Shown: positions 11,778 through 24,200 of the stretch, one piece after another
Layout: the number at the start of each line of letters is the position of its first letter
Position numbering within the stretch: position 1 is the stretch's first letter
NCBI GenBank assembly: GCA_032433765.1
Contig: JAVIAB010000160.1
Location: 33,996,202 to 34,060,201, forward strand
Direction: 5' to 3'
DNA length: 64,000 nucleotides
From: Megaustenia siamemsis
Taxonomy: Eukaryota > Mollusca > Gastropoda > Stylommatophora > Ariophantidae
Made by a program: the position numbers and the translations under genes
The notes under the pieces: model-generated
Told to the model about the DNA's origin: nothing
Databases searched by the model: none
Seen by the model: only the letters and a program-made list of their open reading frames with translations

Positions 11778-12224
11778 GTTGTCTTCACCTTATGATCATT
11801 ATCTGTATTTTTTGTTGACAAAGTCCATTAATGTTCTGATCACATTCCTGGTAACACAAGATCTTTCAAGAATACAGACATAGCCACTACTCGGACAAAT
11901 TATTAAGCAAATCTAAACATGCTGAAGATGGACGTATGAGGCCAAAAGGTGCACATATATCTCTGTCGTAAACTGGCGACACAATAGGATCTAGCCAGCA
12001 CATGAGCTCCTTTACATTGGTAAGGATCCAGAACAGTAAATGAGCTTCTTTACAGACAACCCCCCCCCCCCCCCCCCCCCAAATCCTTTTGTAAAGCTGA
12101 TTATTTGAAGATTATAAAATTTTACTTTTATTTCTTTCTTTTATTTTTGTCACCTGTGTCTAGTACCATAGATTTTTTAGTACTATGTAGATTTTTTTCT
12201 ATCAATTTTGTCATGGCACCTGCT
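11471..12224. other. No gene seen; homopolymer runs
   Basis: A T-run of about 28 at 11750-11777 and a C-run of 20 at 12061-12080, with the dispersed repeat 11898-11995 between them. Confidence 0.6.
11898..11995 (+). repeat. Dispersed repeat shared with 50595-50705
   Basis: TTAAGCAAATCTAAACATG, AAAAGGTGCACATAT and GTAAACTGGCGACACAA correspond to parts of 50595-50705. Function unknown. Confidence 0.5.
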
Positions 12225-12350
12225 ATTTTAGCCATTTCTCTTCAATTTTTAACTGCCAGTGGGGTTATTTAACGTGTACAGAATGTACACGGGACCTAAT
12301 GTATTTCACTATTATCCAAGAGAGCTATACATGAGATCTCACCTTAAACA
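12225..12350 (-). mobile_element. SINE-B tail fragment
   Basis: TTAACTGCCAGTGGGGTTATT and the GTGTACAGAATGTACACGGG hairpin match the reverse complement of the SINE-B 3' region. No head seen. Confidence 0.5.
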
Positions 12351-12480
12351 TAAATATGGAAGAGATAGTGAAGGCATTGGTTGTTGGAGAATGCAGCTGC
12401 AATTGATGAGTTTTTTGCCTTCAGATTTTCATATTAAACTTGGAACAAGGGAATACAAGTTTTCATGATAGGAAGTTAAA

Positions 12481-12780
12481 AGATAAAGGTTAAGTACGAG
12501 ACTTGAATCAGCATCTTAACATGCGAGTTTTCACCTATATCTGCTCGGCCGCCTATCCAGAAGTGTTCGGAGACTTCTGAATAGTTTCACTTCAAGCATT
12601 GAAACTCATGATGCGAGACAGCATTCTTCACCATCCCAGAGTGCTACCCTGGTACCCATTTCTGCCAGTGGCTGGGTCGATCGTGGGGTTTTTTTTTCCA
12701 ACGAGTACAACTCACACTGCTTCCAGCAGGAATTGAACACGGGTTGTCCGAACGTTGGTAGCCTAGTCGGGTGGATAGGA
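12481..12780 (-). mobile_element. SINE-D (tRNA-headed)
   Basis: Reverse complement of the element at 24057-24385: GTAGCCTAGTCGGGTGG head, GAACACGGGTTGTCC, GGTACCCATTTCTGCCAGTGG, and the GTACGAGACTTGAA end. Confidence 0.8.
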
Positions 12781-13543
12781 AGTTATGTACAGTCAGTACA
12801 CCAGGGGAATCACCAATATGTATATCCTTTGTTGTAAGCTAAAATGTACTAAACACCCGTGGGTTTGACCTAAGTGTAGTGGTGTCAATGATTTATTCAA
12901 AGTCAATCACTAATTGTTCATAAGTCACATCTGTATGTCATGTTCATAGTCAATCATTAATTCATCATAAGTCGCATCTGTATGTTAATATTAATTCATC
13001 TTGGTAAAACTAGCTTCTTTGCACCAGCTTCAAATTAAAGAAATAATAAATGCAGTCATTTGTGTTATTTATTAATACAGTCATGTGATAAAAATGTGTG
13101 CCTGACTCACTCACAAAGTTAGGATAATTAGAAATAGTAGGTAACTGTACTGATTCCTTCACTTTTAAATACTGCATTTAATATTTTCAGTTTTTATAAA
13201 CTTGGTATGCTGCTATATGATTACATTTTCCATTTTTTTAAATATCATATTATGGATTTGGAATGAATTCAATTTGCATTTGAAGAATTTAAAGTTTCAA
13301 CAATCTCTTGGAAAATTAAATTCTAATTACGAAGGGCACAATTGTAATTAATTACACATGTAGACAACTGAATATAACACAAAAAGAGAACAGGAAGATC
13401 TGTGGAAAAAAAAAGACAGCAACTCGTGCTTTACAAACAGATCTTAAGAAGTCAGTGCAGAAATCAAAGACTATTGATAGTGACAGCTGTATGTCTACAC
13501 TTCATACAAAACAGAGGTTGAACAAAATATTAATGTCACAGAA
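12781..13543. other. No gene seen
   Basis: AT-rich. A short duplication of TTCATAAGTC(A/G)CATCTGTATG-like sequence near 12918 and 12964. Confidence 0.5.
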
Positions 13544-13550
13544 AATGTAC

Positions 13551-13860
13551 TGCGCTGTCGTTGAGGACGGGCAACCAATGAATCAGGCGGACATCATCAA
13601 TCCCCTCCGAGATGTGGGAAGAGCACATGACTTCGACAAACACAGATCCACGTCACTTCTTCGGATGAAAGAGATGGGAGTTAAGATGGGCACAGTCAGA
13701 AATGAGAAACTTAGTGGGCGTGTAAGAAGACTTATCAACCAACATAGAACTGGAGTCGTCAGTCGCTGGACACTGAGGGAATTGCTGAGGAGGGGATCTG
13801 AGCACCTATGGACATGTTTGGAGTGCAATGATGATGACCCGCAAATAACCTAATAACCCC
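13551..13860 (+). mobile_element. LINE-I 3' fragment
   Basis: Encodes the last ~100 residues of the 58307 element almost identically, from CAVVEDGQPM to ECNDDDPQIT, and ends in the same TAA-rich tail. A 7-bp repeat AATGTAC lies at 13544-13550 and 13861-13867. It is strongly 5'-truncated. Confidence 0.88.
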
Positions 13861-13867
13861 AATGTAC

Positions 13868-16224
13868 GCGAGAATAACCTTTTGTTCAAGTTGTCTGCAA
13901 AAAGATCTCCATCATGAGTATATTGGTGATCTTAATGGAAGAGTAGACAATGTTACTCAAAATATTAAAAGTGTGTATTACTTAAAAAGCATTTGGTAGG
14001 ATTAATTCTAATTTGAGAGATAAATATAATCATTATGTGTGATTTTTATTTTGTTATGTGAATTATCTACAACCACTAAGATGTGATTTAAAAACAAAAT
14101 GTGCCCAGCAGTTTTAAACAGTCAAAATTTGAACACATTAATAAAAGAGTACAGAACCTGGTTACTGTTTCAGCTCGCTGGGGTCAAAAGGAACAATTCT
14201 GCACTGAATGCTGTTTCCTTCCCTGGGCGAGCAAAGTCGCAGTCATTGTTTATAGCTGCTTACTTTAAAATTCATTTCAATTTTGTTAGTTCATGTGTTG
14301 TTGTTTTTTTAAAATTTGTCTTGCTCTCAGTGGACACTTTAGTAAAATCATGAATATTGTTATGCTTATGTAAAACTGTAGAGCACTTTTCTATTGTTCT
14401 TCATTAGATAATTTAATTAGTTTTACTACATTCCTCCTTATAGTTTCATTTGTGTTCTGTAACTGATGATGGATATTATGATGTTATGGTATTTACTCAC
14501 AAAACAAATACATGTATACAGATTGTGACCATTTCATATTTCCTGTACTTGTATATGTATTATATTGTTGATCTCAAGACCACTATAGTGTAAGCATACC
14601 CGTTGTAACCTGCCACAGAGAACTGATGGGTTGCCAGGAGTAGAGTGATGTATATTCTTAAATATATTAAATAAATCATGACGTATAGTTTGTCAGTTTT
14701 GTTTAAAACCGATTGTCAATGTGAATTGTCACGTATTATATTTATTCAAAATGTCTTGCATGAAGTCAGCTCACACGAGAACTGCCAAGTGCATTAGAAC
14801 CCAACAGCGGTGATCAGATGGTAGCCAGCAGAAACAGTTTAAAGATTCTCAAAGTGTATACAGGAATCTTTAATCTTTGCCCTTTATGGCACTGTATGTG
14901 TGTGTGTATATAAATACACTGGGACTTCTGGTCCCGGATAGGCGGCAAGAACCATTGAGGCTCAGTCTGTAAAGTGTTCCATGTTGCAGTTTCCACATAT
15001 TCAAAGTCCGGAGCTACTGAGTTTAGTGTTCTGTTCACACCGTGAGCTGTGTTTTTCATCCAGATTGTGCTTTTATATTCCAATTGCTTATGATAAATGA
15101 TGTTATCGTATGATAAAGGACAGTTCAGCTGCGTTCACTTTCAGTGCTGCTTGGCCTTACGTCTTTTGGCGTGTGCTATAGCTGCAATGATGGGGACTGT
15201 AGCTGCCTTTCTTTATTTGGATCCTTCATGGAGATAAGTTTTCATTCTGATGGTTTCACTGGCACGGGCAGTATGACATGTCTGTCATGTATGGCGTATT
15301 GTCATAAGTCTTTCTGTGCCGCAAATCAATCTGAACTTTAACTTTTTGTTTTATTTGTATATTTTCCCAAGATATTTATACTCTCAATTTATGTTACCTT
15401 TTTGTAACTTCTTCTTTAAGTATCTTGAAGACAAAGTGAAGTTTCTGGTAGAGAATGACATTTCATTCCTTACTAAATGAAGAGTTACGTATATTTTTTA
15501 CCGTAATTGAAATAAAATTGTTTACAGGTTCTTGCTACACTAGAGAACCAAAGGAAGATGGATCAAGAAGCCACCAGACTTATATAACAAAGTGGTGTTT
15601 GTCATCAATGCTGTAGTTGATTTGCTTACCTGTGTCTTTCCAGGAAGGCAAAAATAAACATTACATTCAAAGTGATTAGAAGAATGTATCTTAAAATAAA
15701 ATTTAAAAATAACTTTTGTGGTAAAAAATTGAATATTGCATTCCCAGAGACTCTTAGATGTGCCAATCTTTGATCTTTTTATTGAGAGCATTAACTAATA
15801 AAATATCATTCATCCATAAATATTTGCTTCAGTTAGAAATTTATACTTTGTGTGTGTGTGTGGTATCACAAATTGAAACCACTTCCATTAAAATATAAAT
15901 TCTAAGAATGAGTGAAATGTGCTAGGCCCTTGACATATTCAACCACAGAGGCTGCACAACTTCCAAGATTATAACTAAAATGCCACACTTAGATAGAAAC
16001 AAACAGCTGTGATAAAAGTAAGAAAATAAAAACTCATGAAGACATTTCACTTTGTAAAATTGTTTTATTTAGAAACGCACTTTTTTTTTTCCATGTGATG
16101 CACAATATCTCCTTCACACAAAAATAAATTGTGTTCACATATGCTGTAATTTTTGAGAGCATGCATGCCACATATCTAGTCTCAAGTCTATCGTCAAGGA
16201 TATTAACATACTCATATATTCTTC
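13868..16224. other. No gene seen
   Basis: About 2.3 kb of AT-rich sequence with only the short dispersed repeat at 14925-15010. ORFs are short and unlike known families. Confidence 0.5.
14925..15010 (+). repeat. Dispersed repeat shared with 42260-42340
   Basis: GGATAGGCGGCAAGAACCATT, AAAGTGTTCC and TGCAGTTTCC(A/T)CATATTC recur at 42260-42340, where they lead into a SINE-B-like head. Confidence 0.55.
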
Positions 16225-16610
16225 AACATTACATAATGTTCTATTATATGTAAGTGAATCATGGACAATTAATAAAAGCAAGATCATCACTGAAGACAGC
16301 AAAAATGAAGTTCAGCAGAAGAATCTAAAGAGATAAAAAGGTTTTGAATGAATGCCAGTGCTCAAAATGTCTTTGAAATACATTAGAAGTAAAATAAAAC
16401 TGTCTACCTTCTTTAGTCATGTCATGAACTTCACTTAAAATTGTTACAACAGGATAAAAAAAAAAGAGAAAGACAATGAAAGTTTAATAAACTGGCAAGG
16501 AAAGAGATGAACAGTAGAAATTATAAGGAACACTGGAAATACAAACACAGTGTGGACATCATTGCCAATACCAGTAGGTTTAGCACCTGATGATGATGTT
16601 GGTATTAGCT
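16225..16610 (+). mobile_element. Very decayed LINE remnant
   Basis: Scattered matches to a LINE thumb (LLYVSESWTINKSKI, FFSHVM) and a GATGATGATG end suggest an old LINE-B/F-like copy. Many stops. Confidence 0.4.
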
Positions 16611-16879
16611 GTACTACTTGCACCATTCTTCTACAATCTATTTTATTGTTCTTTTCCTAACATCTATCTCTAATCTCAGGAAAATAAATCCAAAGCAAAA
16701 CTAAAGAATCTTCAACTTTAAAATTACATGTCTCTCTCTCTTCACATCCTCTTCAGGGAGATAGACAGTTCTAGCCATTCTTGCAGCCCCAAATCACTGT
16801 CAAATGATGCTGTTGTAGCATTGCTTAGATGTAGAACCATCTTACTCTAGGTCTACTACAGGCTCTACTTCAATTTCCT

Positions 16880-17060
16880 ATTTAATTTATGTTTTGTATG
16901 TTGTACTGGATAGAATCTCTTGCCCTTCTTTCCAGATGAGCAAACCATTTCATGAGTTGTCTTTTTTTAATATTTAAAAATTGATTCAATGCCCAATCTC
17001 TATATCTTATGACATCACTTTTGTTGTATGTACATAAACCAAAATATAAATGGATAGAAT
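16880..17060 (-). mobile_element. Possible LINE remnant
   Basis: The minus strand gives KKRQLMKWFAHLERRARD, like the (Q)LKWFGHLxRM motif of LINE-C relatives. Too short for a family call. Confidence 0.35.
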
Positions 17061-17134
17061 AAAGAGACTGAAACAGTCTGACTAGCATAAGTCACCAATG
17101 AGAAACTCAATCAAGGATTCAGTAAAGTAGTACT

Positions 17135-17340
17135 AGGTGACCCAGCCAATGGCAGAAATTGATACCATGGTATTACTCTGGAAAGGTAAGGAATGCCGCC
17201 ACGCATTGTGAGTTTCGATGCATGAAGCGACACTATCCAGAAGTCTCTGAACACTTCTAGATAGGCGGCTGAGCACATATGGGTGAAAACTTGCATGCTA
17301 AGATGCCAATTTAAGTCTCGTACTTTACCTTAACTGGGTT
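17135..17340 (+). mobile_element. SINE-D, 5'-truncated, downstream of MRPL15
   Basis: Starts inside the body (TGACCCAGCCAATGGCAGAAA) and runs to GTCTCGTACTTTACCTTAAC. No tRNA head. Confidence 0.75.
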
Positions 17341-17856
17341 TTAGTGACAATGATGCTGGATAAGACAGAGAAAACTTGCTAAAAGCATTACAAAATAGAC
17401 TTTGCTCATGAATCTATAGGGAAAGAGGATCTGAAAAAGGCAAAGAAACAAATGTAAATAGAAATGGGAATAAATAGTATATAAAAGCTACAAGAAAGAT
17501 CTAGGCTGAACAGGAAAGGTAAAGACTATGATGATATTACTAAATAGTTCTTGTTTGTTGAAAAGCTGTTCTTGCTAAGGTAGTGGTTACCAAAGTATAT
17601 GCAGCAGCTCCTAGGGATACCTCACTGAAGATATGTTCCTACTCAGAGGTTGGGTATCATACAATGACAACATCCACATAGGCTTCATATTTTTTAGTAC
17701 ATAAACAAGTTTCTACAAGATAGCATTAATTCTTTCACCATCTTATATACCCTATAGTTTACCCAACATTTGAGCCATGAGGGCGGTACTGGTATATCAT
17801 CAGCAGGGAAAGGCAGCAGAGGGTTAAAAAGTTTTGGAACCACTGCTATAAGGGGG

Positions 17857-17866
17857 TTTATTTATT
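17857..17866 (-). promoter_or_regulatory. Candidate poly(A) signal of MRPL15
   Basis: Reads AATAAATAAA on the minus strand about 110 bases after the MRPL15 stop codon. It is the nearest canonical hexamer, doubled, and would give a short 3'UTR. Confidence 0.55.
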
Positions 17867-17974
17867 GAGATAAATTATACCCTCGTATAAATGTCCAGCT
17901 CTGTTGCATTTTGTTTTCTAGGCCACACCTTGTCTACCTTGTCTACACCAATAACTTCTAAAACAATAAAATAC

Positions 17975-18247
17975 TTAATATACTGTATTATAATACCTTA
18001 CATAATCTTCATCTTTTGGTTTCAAAACACACTTGTCTCTCAAATTCACAATCCAACCTGGCTCTAGTCCATAAAATATTTGTAGTGGATCTTTTCTCAT
18101 CAAAAGCATGTCTTTCACTGGATCAGAGCTAAAATCAGGAAGCTTGTAGCCATATTTTTGAGCCAGCTTTTCCCTGGCGAGAAGGATTTTCTCGGGGTCC
18201 GCTAGGTATCCACGGAATTCTGGGTCAGAATAATACTTCAGTGCATC
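17975..18247 (-). CDS. MRPL15: MRPL15 exon 5 (residues 205-294) and stop
   Basis: The acceptor AAAACAG opens on DALKYYSDPEFRGYLADP. Conserved KYGY, a KDPLQIFYGL segment and PGWIVN follow, and the frame stops at 17977-17975. The length matches the vertebrate C-terminus within a few residues. Confidence 0.94.
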   Translation of the reverse strand, partial: DALKYYSDPEFRGYLADPEKILLAREKLAQKYGYKLPDFSSDPVKDMLLMRKDPLQIFYGLEPGWIVNLRDKCVLKPKDEDYVRYYNTVY

Positions 18248-21200
18248 CTGTTTTGACATACAAGCAGTTAGTTACATTAACTATAAGTAGTTTTACAAAT
18301 ACATGATTGATTAAGATTAGGAAAGGATTTCACTGCACTTCAAGAAAACCCTTAGGTGCTCAATCCCTTTGGCAAATAACAAAAATTATAGAAACTGATG
18401 ACTTGTGGTTCACTGGTTGTACAAAAACATCAAATTTCCATTTATTATTGTTTTACTCATTCTGCATTCAGTATTCCTGCAGCCCAGAGAGTATTAGTCT
18501 CATCAAGTCCTCTAACACATGTAGATAAGCCAGAGCAATTAAGTAATCTATTCTACTATGACAAGAGCCATTACCACTGGTGTTTTTCAGGCCAGTAAAT
18601 TCGCTCTTTAACCTTTGATTACAATACCTTTGTAAAAACTACTACCTCAAAATACAAATTCTTGAAATTTGACAGTTTGCTGCATGCAAATATTCCCCTC
18701 ACCTTCCTAATTACTACTTACAATGACTCCTGAGAGTTGGATTTGTTTCCTTTGAAGTTGGATCCAACACAAACATGCCCACCATGAAAAGTACTATGGT
18801 ATCATACAAAAGGGGCTGTTTTCTTTAAATTCTGCTAATTTTTCAAGAAATTTTTTTTTTAATGATGGGGGAAAATCTCCTCTGCCATTGGCAAGCATGT
18901 CAAACAAACCTTTGCAAAACAGTGTAGACAGTGAACAACGCTTAGAGGGGGGGTGAACATAGAGATGGATTGACAGACTGATGATCGCCGTGTGAATAGA
19001 CAATGTACCACCTTGTTCAAATTTTAGGCCATAAATCTCATGTAACCCAGGAGATGATTACAGCATCTGATTCATGTGTCTCTGCTTGGGTAAACACACA
19101 GCTGTGTACCAATGTTCAAAGAAAATCTTATTTTCCTAACTCCATATGTAACAATTAAGTGGCAGTAATTTTTATGACGGTATCATGAAAACATGACTCA
19201 CCATCATCAAGTACCATGCCTGCTGGTATAGGTGATCATGTCTCTCCACAACTTTCCATCTTGACAATTATTTATCATTTCTGTTGTTGACCTTCTGACA
19301 AGCCATTCTGTTAAGCTGTCTGATATCTTTTCTCTTTGCTTCCCTCTACCTCTTTGTCCCTCAATGTTTCCAGTTGTTGCAATATATTCCAGCTGTTTCC
19401 TTCTCATTACATGGCCACAAATGCTGATTGTTTCTTTCTAATTTTTGAAATTAGCTGTCTTTTTTCTTTGGCCTCTTTCAGAACGTTTTCATTACTCTTC
19501 TTAGCTGTCCATGGTATTCTCAACATTCTTCTGTAAAATCACATTTCTGTAGCTTCCAGTGATTTTCTTGTCTGTTGCCCTATAGTCCATGATTCACATC
19601 CATATGTTAAGACTGGCTCTACATAACATTTAAGAACTCTTTTTCTTGTTTCTATTATAAAAAATTGATTGCATAGTTTCTTCCTCATTTTTTGGGAAGC
19701 TGCATTTGCCTGAGCTATTCTGCATCTCACCTCTGTTGTACATCTACCATTTGAGGTTAACGTTGTTCACAGATATTCAAATTCATTTGCCTCTTTTGAT
19801 ATTGTTGCATTTGTCTTTAATGTGCATTGATGTGATGTCCTTTTCTTTGTTGCTACCATTACTTCTGTCTTTTTGCTGCTATTAAGGCTGAGTCCTTTAT
19901 TTTTATGTACTATAAAATGTCTAATATTTCTTGTAACTCATTTTCACTCTTTGTGATTGAGACCCACAGATGGATATTGTAATCTAGGGTTAATTATCAG
20001 GAACCACCAAATTAGCATAATAAATCAGCACCAGTTGAGGAAGTTTTGAGATCACTATGGAACCATCAATTGTGACCATCTTCAGCATCACATGAGAGTC
20101 TTGACAAATGTTCATCACAGCTCACAAGAGAAAATAAAACTCAGTCTACAAACTTTTGCAAAATATATACAGAAGCTCATTTAAACTGGTCAGAAGATGC
20201 ATTCAGAAAATGCAAAAATAACTCCAAAATGGATGGCAAAGGTGACAGTGGGCAAATATAACAGACAAAGAACAATGAAAATAAAATTTGTTGGCCAGGC
20301 TTGGGACACTTTGAGCAAGGGTTACTGGCTGTGCAAAACGGATAGATTTAGTTTTAATCTTACACGATGCCATGTGGCATGTTAGCCATTGATTAGTTGT
20401 TTGGTCTGTGGAGGAGGAGACAATATCACATTTGTTGAGCCTGAAGCCTTGTTCTTAGTTTTGTGAAGACACCCCACAACCACTAAACTACTTCCATGAT
20501 AGAGATCACTTATCAAAACTGAAGATATAGGAAAATGTAGAAACACTATATGTGGAAGGGAGCCGCGATAGCTCAGTGGTTAGTGAACTGGACTACAAAG
20601 GACAAGAAGTAGTGTTTGATCCCAACCGACGGCTTCCGGGTTCACCCAGCCTTTAATGGGTACCGGATTTTTTCTGGGAAAGTAAAGCGGCATGGGCGTA
20701 ATACCGACCACATTACCCCAAAAATCATGTGCCGAAGGTCTGTAAAATTTATGGTCACTAACACCATATTCCCTATACGCCATTTGGCGTGACGGGGGTA
20801 CTTTACTTTTTTTTTTTTACTATATGTGGAGATTAAGTTATTAGCGGGTCATCATGATTGCACTCTAAACATGTCCATAGGTGCTCAGATCCCCTCCTCA
20901 GCAAGTCTTGAAGTGTACAGCAACTGACGACTCCAGTTCTGTGTTGGTTGATTAGTCTCCTTACTCGCCCACTAAGTTTCTTGTTTCTGGCTGTGCCCAT
21001 CTTAACTCCCATCTCTTTCATCCGAAGAAGTGATGTGGACTCATGGTTGTCGAAGTCCTTCCCACTTCCCAGAGGGCAAAGATGATGTCCACCCGATCCA
21101 TTGGTTGACCGTCCTCAACAATAGTGCAGCTAGCCAACCTGTCCACTCTTTAATTTCCCCGTACTTCCGCATGTCCTGGGATGTAGACAAAGGTGACCTT

Positions 21201-24200
21201 ATGTATTTTGACTTCAGCAATGACATGTGGAGATTACGACTGCCAAAATTAAATATTTGTAAAGATTATGTTATAAAACTTTACTATAAGAAGAATAATG
21301 TATTAAAATAAATTTTAAAAATAAATAGTACAAGTTTTTAAAATTATACCTGAGGTGGTAGCTTGCACTTTGGAATGGGAAGCCCTTTCTTGAAGTACGC
21401 CAGAGGGTTAAACAGTGCAGCGAGGCATTGTGGGTCATAGTACCTGGTTAAAATTGTTCCTCCGTTCCTCTCCACAGCAGCTATCACCAGCTCAGTTGTC
21501 CACTGAATCTCAAGATTGATTTTTGTGGAAAATGCATCAGCTCCCTGAAATAAAAGTTAGATCATCAACAGATCATCATAACTGTACCAGAGATACTAAC
21601 ATAAAAGCTCAGATCTCCCTCTCCCCCAACCGCCTCAATGTGTAGCAACTGATAACCCCAGTTCTGTGTTGATTTACCAGTTAAGTTATTTTTTACCTCC
21701 TGCACTGAGGCTCTTCTCTACCATCACCTCTTTTAACATCATGTTCTTTTATCCAAGCTTGCTGATAGCTTGTCAGCAACTCAAAGCTGCTTGTGTGCAT
21801 CAGGATTAGTGACCAACAGAACTGATCAAAACCCTACTCCAGTGGTGCTCCTGAAAGCAGACTATCCAGTGTGGTCACGTAAATAGGAACCAAAGTGGAA
21901 AGACAACCCAGTACTCAAAAACTTGTTGCTTCAATTAGATGTACTGTGCTGAAATGCACAGAACAGCTACAAACCACAACACAATGCCTAAACTCTGAAG
22001 GCACATGAGCTCCATCTATGCCAAACAAAAGACCCATTTGGGTAGATTACATCATGCTCAGAAGAATTATAAAAAAATGAAGGTCTGTGCTTCGGCTTCC
22101 ACAACCACTGGGTTGTCTGCATTCTTTGTTTAGTTTGGTGCATGCTGAAAAGGATGTACAGCATTCTTCTGGCACTCGTACCAATTCTTCATCAGGCTCT
22201 ACAGCATTCTGCTGGCACTCGTACCAATTGTTCATCAGGCTCTACAGCATTCTGCTGGCACTCGTACCAATTCTTCATCAGGCTCTACAGCATTCTGCTG
22301 GCACTCGTACCAATTGTTCATCAGGCTCTACAGCATTCTGCTGGCACTCGTACCAATTCTTCATCAGGCTCTACAGCATTCTGATGGCACTCGTACCAAT
22401 TCTTCATCAGGCTTTACAGCATTCTGCTGGCACTCATACCACTTCTTCATCAGGCTCTACAGCATTCTGCTGGCACTCGTACCAATTGTTCATCAGGCTC
22501 TACAGCATTCTTTTGGCACTCGTACCAATTCTTCATCAGGTTCTACAGCATTCTGATGGCACTCGTACCAATTCTTCATCAGGCTCTTCAGCTTCAAGTG
22601 AACAAATTTGTTGAACATTGTCCTTGGCCTGATCCGTCCAAGACTTTTTTCCCTTTTAACCTGCTACCTTCTGACTATTAATATGTGCAGTAGAAAGTGT
22701 GTGACTGCACTGACTCAGAGTTCAGCACATTGTTTATTTGTCTTACATAGTTGGAAATTCAATGGGGTAATATAGTAAAGAATAGTGACACTGTGACCTT
22801 CCAGGCATGTCATAAGAGACGACTAATGAGGTTGATCGATGGCTTGATAAGCTGTCATTGTAAAAAAAGTATTGTTATGGAAACAGAGCCATAGATTTTA
22901 GAAGCAGTGATCTCCGCAATATGTGCCATTTTGGCACGCAAGGTTTTTGTTTTTGAGATTGTGGTTCTGCCCTATGTGCCGTCTTCGGATCGAAAGGATA
23001 ATAGATAGATAGAATATATAACCCAGCACACCAAAATGCAATTTTTTTTAAAAAAGTAAAAGATCACACACCAGATGTTTTAAGTGACATTTATATTTTG
23101 TCTTTCCATTGTCCACATTAATTGTATTCCAAAAACTTAAATATAGACTGGAGAAACTGTACACTAAATTAAACTATAAGAGAGGAAACTAACCAAGAAT
23201 ATTTAATGCTATATATGGAATAGATGATGGAGGTACACTGACCATGTGATCTGAAATGATGGAACAAGACTCCCATGGCAAAAGAAAGCAAGGAAAACCA
23301 AAAGAGACTCTATGATGAACAATCAACAGAGTGGGCTCAACCATGAGCTTAAGAATAAAGCAAAACTAGCAGTGAAGACATGAAGAGTTACGATTTCTGT
23401 CATTTGTGCTATATCCCCTTTGACCCAAGAGGATCTAACTAATTCACTAACATATTTGTACATGTGAAGTTTGATCTTGGTTTGTAATACTTTTATAAAG
23501 ATATAATACAAAAATCATAGAGGATGGGATGAATGCAATGAGGAAAGTGGTGTTCTGAATACAGAATTGAGTGAATCAAAATTGGAACATACTGTGAATT
23601 AAATATGAAAAAATATATTATTATACTCATAATACCTCTTCTGTTATGTTAACCCCAAAGTGGTTTTTATCAACTTCAAATTTATAGAGTCCAGTGTTGC
23701 AGATAGATGTAATGTCAACTGGTCTAGTCACATCCACTCTGCCCAAATCTATTAATCGCTGTAGGTCAAGCAAACTAAGTGGTGGGTACTGTCGACGGAT
23801 TCTGTGAAAAAAGATGCTGTCCATTAACATATGTTCAAGCAATTTGTTTTCTATATTTAAAATACTTTATTCACATTTTTCATAAAATGGTGACGGATGA
23901 GAGATCTTGCCTGTGACCTATGCTCCCATAAAGATCCTGAAGGACATCTGATGACTCTGGACATCTTGCAGGGTCTTTTTCCTTCATCCCATAACCCAGG
24001 GAGTTGCTGGGGCATTTCTGGCAGACTTTGTCAACCTTCTTCATGTGTGCACTTCAGGGGCCTCGGTAGCCGAGTTGGGAAAACCACCCGACTGAACTAC
24101 CGATGTTCGGACAACCCGTGTTCGATTCCCGCTGGGAGCAGTGTGAATTGTACTTGTGGTTGGAAAAAAAAAAAATACCCCCACGGTTGACCCAGCCGTT

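Noticed and set aside
22087..22614. Overlapping 80-175-codon ORFs
   Set aside because: They read a 43-bp tandem repeat in all three frames. The openness is a property of the unit, and the region is intronic in MRPL15.
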